This document shows positions 44,076-52,190 of a stretch of 64,000 nucleotides of DNA, in pieces (position 1 is the first letter of the stretch; each line of letters begins with the position of its first letter). The stretch is from Flammeovirgaceae bacterium UBA5585. GTDB taxonomy: Bacteria; Bacteroidota; Bacteroidia; Cytophagales; Cyclobacteriaceae. Both the position numbers and the translations under genes were made by a program. Under the pieces are notes generated by a model. It saw only the letters and a program-made list of their open reading frames with translations. It did not search any database and had not been told where the DNA came from. The stretch is taken from the NCBI GenBank assembly GCA_002425185.1, contig DILT01000003.1:1-64000 (forward strand). The letters are read 5' to 3'.

Positions 44076-45167
44076 ATGATCTATCGTCTAAGTATTCTTG
44101 TTTTTGCCTTATCACTCGCGTCCTGTTCACAAAAGAAAGAACAAGCCGAGGTGACTGAACCAGCCGACACATTGAGGTATCCGCAGGAAACACATATTAA
44201 AAACCTTCGCCAGCTGACTTTTGGTGGCGACAATGCCGAAGCCTATTGGAGTTTTGATAATTCGAAACTGGTTTTTCAATCGAACTATAAAACATGGGGT
44301 GTTGGTTGCGATCAGATTTTCTACACCACGGTGGGTCAGGATGATTTGCAAAATAATAAACCCGTTATGCTCAGCACAGGTAAGGGCCGCACTACGTGTT
44401 CCTACTTTTTACCGGGGGATACAACCATTGTTTATGCATCAACACATCTTGGCGGTGAGGCTTGTCCTCCGGATCCGGAGCGTGTTCCCGGTGGAAAATA
44501 CCTGTGGCCGATTTTTCCCTCCTTCGATATTTTCGTAGCGGACCTTCAGGGAGATATTATTAAACAGCTGACCAAAGAAACCGGGTACGATGCAGAAGCA
44601 ACGGTTTCTCCAAAAGGCGATAAAATTGTTTTTACCTCAACCCGTAATGGCGATCTGGATTTATACACCATGAACATTGATGGCTCCGATGTAAAGCAAA
44701 TCACCTTCGAACTGGGTTATGACGGAGGTGCTTTCTTCTCGCCCGATGGAAGCAAAATTGTATTTCGGGCCTCCCGGCCTAAAACTGAAGAAGATATTAA
44801 AGAGTATAAGGATTACTTGTCAAAAGGTCTTGTGGCGCCAACCAATATGGAAATTTATGTGTGCAATGTAGATGGCTCTGACCTTCGCCAGGTAACTAAC
44901 CTCGGCAAAGCCAACTGGGCGCCCTTTTATCATCCTTCCGGTAAAAAGATTGTGTTCTCATCCAATCATCACGGTCAGCGTGGTTTTCAATTTAACCTGT
45001 TTATGATCAATGAAGATGGTACCGGGCTGGAGCGTATTACCTACGATGAAGTATTCGACTCTTTCCCCATGTTTTCCTACGATGGCAAATACCTGGTGTT
45101 TTCTTCCAACCGTAATAATGGGGGCACACGCGATACCAACCTGTTTGTGGCCGAATGGGTAGACTAA
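44076..45167 (+). CDS. TolB-like beta-propeller lipoprotein
   Basis: 363-aa predicted lipoprotein (lipobox ending at Cys17, LASC). It contains several WD40-like PD40 repeats, each with a pattern such as ATVSPKGDKIVFTSTRNG, AFFSPDGSKIVFRASR and FSYDGKYLVFSSNRN, forming a TolB-type beta-propeller in the periplasm. The conserved segment CSYFLPGDTTIVYASTH with Cys residues is at about 105-125. The function is not known; a sensor or protein-interaction role is typical of the fold. It is followed by a strong terminator. Confidence 0.85.
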   Translation: MIYRLSILVFALSLASCSQKKEQAEVTEPADTLRYPQETHIKNLRQLTFGGDNAEAYWSFDNSKLVFQSNYKTWGVGCDQIFYTTVGQDDLQNNKPVMLSTGKGRTTCSYFLPGDTTIVYASTHLGGEACPPDPERVPGGKYLWPIFPSFDIFVADLQGDIIKQLTKETGYDAEATVSPKGDKIVFTSTRNGDLDLYTMNIDGSDVKQITFELGYDGGAFFSPDGSKIVFRASRPKTEEDIKEYKDYLSKGLVAPTNMEIYVCNVDGSDLRQVTNLGKANWAPFYHPSGKKIVFSSNHHGQRGFQFNLFMINEDGTGLERITYDEVFDSFPMFSYDGKYLVFSSNRNNGGTRDTNLFVAEWVD

Positions 45168-45192
45168 CCTTACATAGGTGATGAACAGACCT

Positions 45193-45220
45193 AACGGGGC
45201 TTTTGGTCAAAAGCCCCGTT
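45193..45220 (+). terminator. Intrinsic terminator after the TolB-like gene
   Basis: A perfect 13-bp inverted repeat, AACGGGGCTTTTG at 45193-45205 and CAAAAGCCCCGTT at 45208-45220, followed by TGTTTAATTT. It separates the TolB-like gene from the TerB gene. Confidence 0.88.
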
Positions 45221-45257
45221 TGTTTAATTTGCCATTCTATTTAACGCCCGTATAGCC

Positions 45258-45692
45258 ATGAAAGGTTTTTTTGAGCACCAATACCTATCGTACAAAAAGA
45301 ACCACCTGAAAAACTTGCTGGCCCTTGCCAATGCAGATGGGAACATTCATAAAAAGGAGCTTGAGCTGCTGTTTAAAATCGGTAAAAAGTATGGTTTAAA
45401 AGACTGGCAAATTCAAAACCTGGTAGATGCCAAGGAAGCTTTTGAATTGAACATACCGGATAACTTCCATGACCGGATGAACCTGCTTTATGATTTAATG
45501 CTCATGGTATATGCCGATGGCAAAGTGGAGAAACGTGAGATTGAATTTTGTGAAGATGTTGCCAAACGGTTTAAAATGCAAAAAGCAATTGTATCGTGGT
45601 TGCTCGATAAATTCGATAGGGGCTTACCACCACCGCCAGATTTGTGGGAAGAAATGAAGGAATATGCACGGGAAAAGTATTCGAAAGCCTAA
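45258..45692 (+). CDS. TerB-family (tellurite resistance-like) protein
   Basis: 144-aa all-helical cytosolic protein. The TerB/DjlA-like domain is recognisable from two acidic repeats, LALANADGNIHKKELELL and MLMVYADGKVEKREIEFC, which can bind metal. The role is unknown; a domain of this kind also occurs in stress-response proteins. No other ter genes are near. The gene end overlaps the convergent ClC gene by 4 bp. Confidence 0.85.
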   Translation: MKGFFEHQYLSYKKNHLKNLLALANADGNIHKKELELLFKIGKKYGLKDWQIQNLVDAKEAFELNIPDNFHDRMNLLYDLMLMVYADGKVEKREIEFCEDVAKRFKMQKAIVSWLLDKFDRGLPPPPDLWEEMKEYAREKYSKA

Positions 45693-47467
45693 TGCATTGA
45701 TTTTTCAATTAGCTGGCTGCGGTACTTATTGAAAATATTCGACTTTGAAATAAAGCCCAGGTACTTTCCGTTTTCGGTAACCGGTAAATTCCACGTTGCG
45801 GTTGAATCAAATTTTTTCATCACATCATCCATCGTTTCGGAGGTTTCAATAACGGCAGGTGACTTTCGCATCAACTCTTTAACCAATACCTGATCGTACA
45901 GTTCTGTATTGAACATTATTTCCCGGATCGAATTAAGTTCCACCACACCGGCAAGTTTACCATCGGCTGTGATAACCGGTGTGATGTTGCGTGTTGTTTT
46001 TTCAATCACTTTAATCAGGTCACGCAGTGTGGCACTTTCCTGAATCGTTTGAAAATTGGTTTCGATTAAGGCGGTCAGCGATAAATCGGAAAGAATTTTT
46101 TTATCCCGATCGTGAATAATTTCGGCACCACGTTCAGCAAGCTTACGGCTTTCAATGGATTCGGGCTCGATAAATTTTGCTACGGTATAGCTGATGGATG
46201 ATACGATCATCAACGGAATCATTAAACCATATCCACCGGTTACTTCAGCAATAAGAAATATAGCGGTAAGCGGGGCGTGTAGTATTCCACTCATTACACC
46301 GGCCATCGCCACCAATGTAAAATTGCTTTCGGGTAGTTTGCTTAAACCTGAAAGATTGACGGCCCGGGCAAAGAAAAATCCCAGCAAAGCTCCTGTCATT
46401 AAAGAGGGCGCAAAGTTACCACCGTTACCACCGCTGCTAATGGTGGCGCTTACGGCCACTGCTTTAACAAGCATAATGGCACCAATAAAAAGTAAGACTA
46501 ACCATTCATTGGTGATGAAATCTTTAAGTACACTTGTGTTGAGCAATGCCGTTGTATTTTTTTCTGATAGTGCGATAACACTCGAATAACCTTCACCAAA
46601 AAGAGGCGGGAACATCAGGATTAATACAGCCAATATCGTACCTCCAAGTAGTGCCTTGGTATAGGGACTTTTTCTTCTACCAAACCAGGAATCAATTTTC
46701 AGAAAAGTTCTGGAGTAATACGTTGAAATCAGTCCTGCAAAAACTGCCATTACCAAATAGTAAGGAACATTATGAAAATCAAAGGGCACCTGAGTTTTGA
46801 ATGATAACAGAATGCCATCCTGAAGAATGATGTTGGAACATAAGGCGCCCATAGCGGCCGCAATAATCAACGGAATAAAGGCTGTAGCGCTGATGTCCAG
46901 TAGTAATACTTCAATCGCAAACAATACGCCAGCAATAGGTGCATTAAAAGCGGCAGCTACTCCCGCTGCAGCACCGCAGGATAGCAACAACGTTCGTTGC
47001 CGGTAATTGAGGTGATAGGTGCGGGCATAATTTGATCCGATGGCCGAGCCTGTTGTAGCAATGGGCGCCTCCAAACCGGATGATCCGCCAAAGCCAATCG
47101 TAATGGCACTGGTAAGGATATGCGCAATCATGTGGAAGGGTGCCAGTAGGCTTGACTTACGGGTTATCGAGTAAAGTACGAATACTGTTCCCTTGTCAAA
47201 ATTATTTTTATGAAATCGCTGCACATAGAATACCGACAACAGTAAGCCGACAAACGGAAGGAAAATGTAGATTGGAAATTGAAAAGGCAGGCTATAGTCG
47301 CTGGTCACGACTGCGTAAATAAAATGCACAAGTGTTTTCAGCAGCACAGCAGCAAGGCCGGCAGTTAAGCCTACCAACATGCTTGAAACAATGAAAAATT
47401 GCCGTTCGCTAAGCCGTTGCTGAAGCCAGTTTAAAAATACAGTGTGCTTACCAATCCAATAGTTCAT
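45689..47467 (-). CDS. ClC-family chloride channel/antiporter with CBS domains
   Basis: 592-aa integral membrane protein. The ClC core (about residues 20-440) shows the selectivity segments GSSGLEAPIATTGSAIG, which retains the gating glutamate, and GNGGNFAPSLMTGALLG. The C-terminal cytoplasmic part (about 445-592) holds two CBS domains (TPVITADGKLAGVVEL and LPVTENGKYLGFISKS) that may bind adenine nucleotides. Whether it is a channel or a chloride/proton exchanger cannot be told from this reading. Confidence 0.93.
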   Translation of the reverse strand: MNYWIGKHTVFLNWLQQRLSERQFFIVSSMLVGLTAGLAAVLLKTLVHFIYAVVTSDYSLPFQFPIYIFLPFVGLLLSVFYVQRFHKNNFDKGTVFVLYSITRKSSLLAPFHMIAHILTSAITIGFGGSSGLEAPIATTGSAIGSNYARTYHLNYRQRTLLLSCGAAAGVAAAFNAPIAGVLFAIEVLLLDISATAFIPLIIAAAMGALCSNIILQDGILLSFKTQVPFDFHNVPYYLVMAVFAGLISTYYSRTFLKIDSWFGRRKSPYTKALLGGTILAVLILMFPPLFGEGYSSVIALSEKNTTALLNTSVLKDFITNEWLVLLFIGAIMLVKAVAVSATISSGGNGGNFAPSLMTGALLGFFFARAVNLSGLSKLPESNFTLVAMAGVMSGILHAPLTAIFLIAEVTGGYGLMIPLMIVSSISYTVAKFIEPESIESRKLAERGAEIIHDRDKKILSDLSLTALIETNFQTIQESATLRDLIKVIEKTTRNITPVITADGKLAGVVELNSIREIMFNTELYDQVLVKELMRKSPAVIETSETMDDVMKKFDSTATWNLPVTENGKYLGFISKSNIFNKYRSQLIEKSMH

Positions 47468-47492
47468 TTAAATTGGTTGTGCCATGAATAAA

Positions 47493-48875
47493 TCACGAAA
47501 GTTTATCCAATCCGATAAACTTATCCAGTATAATTAGTATCGAAAATATGCCTAGTAATACCGGGCAGATATAGCGAATAGTAAAGTTGATATAGCGTTC
47601 ATAGAAGGAACCTTTATAGTGCGGATTTCCCTGCGCTAGTTCCTCGCTCATGTTTTTGGTGCCCCAGCGTGTGGCAATAAAGTAGGTCATCAAACAGCCG
47701 CCCAACGGCAAGCTTATATCGGAGAATACTTCACTTACAAAATCCAGCGTTGATTTACCATTGTAAAACGGTAACGATGAGAACATTTCAACAGCACCTT
47801 GCGAAAGCATGCTGGGTAAGCCCAGTAGAAATACAAGCGTGGCCAATGCCCATACACTGGTTTTTCGAGGAATCTTTTTCTCATCTACAAAATAGGCCAC
47901 CGGTACTTCCAGCAATGAGATAGTTGATGTAAGGGCGGCAAAGCAAAGCAACAGAAAGAAACCGCCACCTACAAGTTTGCCCAACACTGGGCCCATGGCC
48001 TGAAATATTCCGGGAAGTACCACAAACACCAGTGCCGGACCTTGTTCGGGAGACTGACCTTGTGAGAAAACCAACGGAAAGATGAGCAACCCGGCCAGGA
48101 ATGCCACCGCGATATCAAGAACCGTAATGGTAGCTGCTGATTTAAGTACATTCTGATTTTTATCTACATACGATCCATACGTAATTAAGGCCCCCATACC
48201 AAGTGACAGGGAGAAGAAGGCCTGGCCCATAGCCGAGTACAGGGTTTCTATTGTGATTTCATTGAAATCGGGTAGCAGGTAAAACTTAACACCCGCCATG
48301 GCATTCGGCAGTGTAAGGCTATAAATAATCAGTGCAATCAATATAATAAAGAGTGTGGGCATCATGATTTTAGAAGCCCGCTCAATGCCTTTTTGCACCC
48401 CTTTAATCACAATAAATGCGGTAATGAGCATGAAGCAAAGGGAGAAAATGAGGTTATCCCAAAAGTCAACCACATAGCGCCCGAAAAAAGCTCCGTAGTT
48501 TTCCTCTTCCAGCAAGTCGCTGAATGATATTTCAATGAAGTATCCAAAGGCCCAACCGGCTACCACGTTATAAAAGGATAGGATCATGATGCCGCAGATG
48601 ATGCCGTACAACCCCAGGTAGCCCCATTTTTTACCTCCCAGTTTCTGGTACGATCCATAAGCATCCAGTCCGGCCTTTCGCCCGATGGCTATTTCACCTA
48701 CCATAACCGGGTAGCACAGCAGAAAGGTGAGTGCCAGGTAAATCAGTAAAAAAGCAGCGCCACCATTTTGACCGGTTTCATAGGGGAATTTCCAAATGTT
48801 ACCAAGGCCAACGGCCGAACCCGCTGCTGCCAAAATAAAACCTATTCTGCTGGTAAAACCTCCGCGTAAGTCCAT
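47493..48875 (-). CDS. Neurotransmitter:sodium symporter (NSS/SNF) family transporter
   Basis: 460-aa inner-membrane sodium-coupled transporter with about eleven helices. The first helix carries the sodium- and substrate-binding motif AAAGSAVGLGNIWKFPY and the second half GALITYGSYVDKNQNV. Bacterial members usually carry amino acids (for example tryptophan or leucine). It lies 25 bp beyond the ClC start on the same strand but no functional link is evident. Confidence 0.93.
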   Translation of the reverse strand: MDLRGGFTSRIGFILAAAGSAVGLGNIWKFPYETGQNGGAAFLLIYLALTFLLCYPVMVGEIAIGRKAGLDAYGSYQKLGGKKWGYLGLYGIICGIMILSFYNVVAGWAFGYFIEISFSDLLEEENYGAFFGRYVVDFWDNLIFSLCFMLITAFIVIKGVQKGIERASKIMMPTLFIILIALIIYSLTLPNAMAGVKFYLLPDFNEITIETLYSAMGQAFFSLSLGMGALITYGSYVDKNQNVLKSAATITVLDIAVAFLAGLLIFPLVFSQGQSPEQGPALVFVVLPGIFQAMGPVLGKLVGGGFFLLLCFAALTSTISLLEVPVAYFVDEKKIPRKTSVWALATLVFLLGLPSMLSQGAVEMFSSLPFYNGKSTLDFVSEVFSDISLPLGGCLMTYFIATRWGTKNMSEELAQGNPHYKGSFYERYINFTIRYICPVLLGIFSILIILDKFIGLDKLS

Positions 48876-48963
48876 GTGTTATAAGTATAAGGTTGAAAAA
48901 TAGGCCTTAATGGTTAATTATCAAAAAAGCCTTAAAGGATGGGGCGTTGGCAAATAGGTTCAT

Positions 48964-48971
48964 TAACTTTG
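48964..48971 (+). promoter_or_regulatory. Putative -7 promoter element of the uncharacterised gene at 49010
   Basis: TAACTTTG is a full match to TAnnTTTG, 38 bp before the preferred ATG. A TTGG at 48947-48950 is too close for the usual -33 spacing, so only the -7 element is supported. Confidence 0.45.
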
Positions 48972-49009
48972 ATGTGATTTTTTAATCGTGCTTTAATCGA
49001 CAGTTGGGT

Positions 49010-50434
49010 ATGGATGAATTCAGAAAACTGACTACGCAGGAGAAGGCGCTGCGGATAAACCTAAGCAAAGAAGTCTACGGTTCCTTTGCCGAAATTGGTG
49101 CCGGGCAGGAGGTAGCAGCAAATTTTTTCAAGGCTGGTGGTGCTTCGGGTACCATTGCTAAAACCATGTCGGCTTACGACATGAAATTCAGCGATGCCAT
49201 TTACGGGTATTGCGAACGCTACGTGTGCGAACCACGACTCATGAAAATGCTGGAGCACGAGTATCCATTACTGGCCGAACGTCTTCCGCATCGGGTTGAA
49301 ACCACCCGGTTTTTTGCTTTTGCCAATACGGTGGAGATCTTGAATTTTGAACGTACCAACCAGGCTCACGGTTGGATTGGTTTACGCTTTCAGTTACAAC
49401 CGAAAGCAGAATATAACGACTGCATCATTCACGTGAAAATGCACGACAACGATCCGTTGCAGCAGCAATATGCGCTTGGCGTGGTGGGTGTTAATATGAT
49501 TTATGCCTGTACATTCTTCAATGACCCTGAGCAAATACTCATGTCGTTGTTGGATGGGCTTCACGGCAGAAGAATTGAAATTGATATGTTTCGCATTACC
49601 GGTCCCGATTTCAGGCATGTGGACAACCGGTTGATGGCGCTGAAGCTGGTAAAGAATGGTTTGACAAAAGCCGCGATGTTCGGACCGGACGGAGAAGTAA
49701 TGCAACCATCGGATGAATTGTATAAGAAACATTTGCTGGTGTTACGCGGAAGATTCCGTCCACCCACACACGTTAATGTGGATATGCTTTTGGCAGCGCG
49801 AAGAAAATTCAAGCATGAGCCTGATGTTGAACGATCCAAGATCGTTGTGCTTACAGAACTTACCCTGAACGATTTAAGCGCGGATGGCGACATTGACGAA
49901 ACTGATTTTCTTCACCGTGCCGATATTATTTGCTCACTGGGGCAACACGTGCTGATTTCAAATTATTTTGAATACTACAGGTTGGTTGATTATCTGTCGC
50001 GGATAACAAAAGGAAAGAAAATCGGGATCATCATGGGTATCAATGCCCTGCAAAAGGTATTTGATGAAAAAACATACGAGAATACCCGGGGTGGTATACT
50101 GGAATGCTTTGCTTCGCTGTTTGGTACCAACGTGAAGCTCTATATTTATCCAGCTCTTAAGCGCGACTCGCAAAACCTGTTTACGTTAAACGACTTTGAG
50201 ACGGACTTACCACATAACCTTAAAAATCTGTTCCGCTACCTGATGGACAATAACAAGTTGGAAGACATTAAAGACGCGAACACTAAAAATCTTCACATCA
50301 TTTCTGATCATGTATTGGCCATGATACGAAATAGCGAAAGCGGATGGGAAAAATACGTTCCGCACAAAGTAGCTGAAGCCATTAAAGAACGCGGTTTATT
50401 TGATTACCAGCCACGACAGGTAGAAATTTCTTAG
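49010..50434 (+). CDS. Conserved protein of unknown function
   Basis: 474-aa soluble protein without a signal peptide or membrane segment. The N-terminus contains EVYGSFAEIGAGQEVAANFF and GASGTIAKTMSAYDM, a segment conserved, to my recollection, in a family sometimes mis-annotated as a TonB receptor or nicotinate adenylyltransferase; the sequence shows neither a barrel nor an HxGH motif. The second half contains VLTELTLNDLSADGDI and a possible Rossmann-like block KGKKIGIIMGINALQKVF. The frame opens at a TTG at 49004, but the ATG at 49010 is preferred. The enzyme class cannot be assigned. Confidence 0.8.
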   Translation: MDEFRKLTTQEKALRINLSKEVYGSFAEIGAGQEVAANFFKAGGASGTIAKTMSAYDMKFSDAIYGYCERYVCEPRLMKMLEHEYPLLAERLPHRVETTRFFAFANTVEILNFERTNQAHGWIGLRFQLQPKAEYNDCIIHVKMHDNDPLQQQYALGVVGVNMIYACTFFNDPEQILMSLLDGLHGRRIEIDMFRITGPDFRHVDNRLMALKLVKNGLTKAAMFGPDGEVMQPSDELYKKHLLVLRGRFRPPTHVNVDMLLAARRKFKHEPDVERSKIVVLTELTLNDLSADGDIDETDFLHRADIICSLGQHVLISNYFEYYRLVDYLSRITKGKKIGIIMGINALQKVFDEKTYENTRGGILECFASLFGTNVKLYIYPALKRDSQNLFTLNDFETDLPHNLKNLFRYLMDNNKLEDIKDANTKNLHIISDHVLAMIRNSESGWEKYVPHKVAEAIKERGLFDYQPRQVEIS

Positions 50435-51825
50435 CCTTCTTTTACTTTCAAAGCAGCAAAGTAACGTTTCGCCTCTGTCATCACCTTAGGCGCCAACACA
50501 AACCCGGAAAGCATCGTGGGTATAGCCATGAGCGCATAAGCAATATCAATAATGTTCATGATATCGTGCATGGATGCAATGGCCCCTAACACAATAGTAA
50601 TCAGGTAAAAGTAATTGTACCATTTGCTCGCCTTTACACCAAAAAGGAAGGAAAGAGATTTACTTCCGTAGTAGCTGTATGAAAAGACAGAGGTTACTGC
50701 AAAGAAAAATGCGCACAACAACAGAATATATTTTCCAAAACCAGGCATTGCGGTTTGAAACGCCATGGAAGTAAGCGTTACACCGCTGGCGCCTGTGGTT
50801 TGCCATACATCAGTTGCCAAAATAGCAAGTGCAGTTAGCGTACAAACAATAAGGGTGTCAATAGCAGGGCTTAGCATGGACACAAGTCCTTCGCGAATGG
50901 GTTCTGTACTCTTGGATGCCCCTAAAGCAAGAGGAGCTGTTCCAATGCCGGCCTCGTTTGAGAAGGATGCTCTGCGTACACCAGCTATAATCAAACCACC
51001 TACAATACCGCCCAGTGCGGGGCTTCCCTTATAGTTATCAGCCGTAAAGGCATCAGAAACAATCATCCACAAATAATGTGGAATCTGATCGAGGTGCATG
51101 ATCAGTATACCGAAAACCGAAAGAAAATAAATAATAATCATCATGGGTACCATTTTGCCTGCCCAGTTTCCAATGCGCTGTATACCCCCTAAAATAACCA
51201 CTCCGGCAATAAGCATAAGTGCTGTTCCAATAATGAACTTTGGCGTGCTGATCACAAACCCCATCAGCGTGAAGGTGGCGGTTTTGATTTCTTCGTTATC
51301 GATTCCAATATCAACAATAGCTTGTGTAAGTTGATTGGCTTGAAATATCGGAAGACAGCCCACTAAACAGCAGACACAAAACAGAATAGCCAGCGGTTGC
51401 CATTTCTTTCCAAGGGCTTCACGAATAACATACATTGGCCCTCCTTGAATGACACCTTCTGAATCCTTTCCACGATACATCACCGAGAGCGTACTGGTAA
51501 AAAAATTGGTGGACATGCCCACCAGTGCGGTCATCCACATCCAGAAGAGTGCCCCTGGTCCACCAATAGAAATGGCTGCAGCTACACCGGCAATATTTCC
51601 CATACCAACGGTTGATGCCAACGCTGTGGAAAGTGCCTGGTACGGATTGATTTGACCGGGGTCGTTTGGATTGGCATATTTTCCGCGCAGGATATTTATG
51701 GCGTGCTTAAAATATTTGTATTGCACAAAACGTGAGAATACCAGAAAAAATAATCCGCCAAGGATTAACAGAAAGGCAACCGGTGTGTAAATCTCGTTGG
51801 CAATTCGCGCAATCAGTTCGCTCAT
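50431..51825 (-). CDS. Alanine/glycine:cation symporter (AGCS) family protein
   Basis: 464-aa inner-membrane sodium/amino-acid symporter with about eleven helices. Family motifs are TALASTVGMGNIAGVA, GPGALFWMWMTALVGM and RRASFSNEAGIGTAP. It probably imports alanine or glycine. It is monocistronic and convergent with the preceding gene (4-bp overlap). Confidence 0.94.
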   Translation of the reverse strand: MSELIARIANEIYTPVAFLLILGGLFFLVFSRFVQYKYFKHAINILRGKYANPNDPGQINPYQALSTALASTVGMGNIAGVAAAISIGGPGALFWMWMTALVGMSTNFFTSTLSVMYRGKDSEGVIQGGPMYVIREALGKKWQPLAILFCVCCLVGCLPIFQANQLTQAIVDIGIDNEEIKTATFTLMGFVISTPKFIIGTALMLIAGVVILGGIQRIGNWAGKMVPMMIIIYFLSVFGILIMHLDQIPHYLWMIVSDAFTADNYKGSPALGGIVGGLIIAGVRRASFSNEAGIGTAPLALGASKSTEPIREGLVSMLSPAIDTLIVCTLTALAILATDVWQTTGASGVTLTSMAFQTAMPGFGKYILLLCAFFFAVTSVFSYSYYGSKSLSFLFGVKASKWYNYFYLITIVLGAIASMHDIMNIIDIAYALMAIPTMLSGFVLAPKVMTEAKRYFAALKVKEG

Positions 51826-52190
51826 GAATCAACAATTAAATGGGTGTTGGCGCGCTAAAAATAGGAATTCTTTCCGGAATAATGAGTTTAACTGCAAGTG
51901 GATGAAAAGCGCCTCATTTGAATGGTTAAAGTCGGTAAGGTTAAATTTTTTTAATGATGAACTTTGCTCCGGTAATTCAGTATTCCAAAGGTATAAATAT
52001 TTTCAGCGCTAAATCTGCTTGATGCTTCTGTTTATCAGCGCATTGGACAAGATTTTTTTCTGATGAAAGATGATGGATAATCATCCGTTTGAAGTGCAGG
52101 GTTGATGGATTGATAACGCGTGTATCGCAAACCTGAAATTTGATTTTTTAAAAATTTGCAGATATTTGAACACTTTGAATACGTGCAGAC
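51826..52190. other. 365-bp intergenic region, divergent symporter and topA promoters
   Basis: AT-rich spacer between divergent genes. I found no convincing ORF above about 20 codons, no tRNA or rRNA and no strong hairpin. TTTG-containing strings occur shortly before topA, but none is a full TAnnTTTG match at a good distance. It presumably holds both promoters. Confidence 0.5.
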
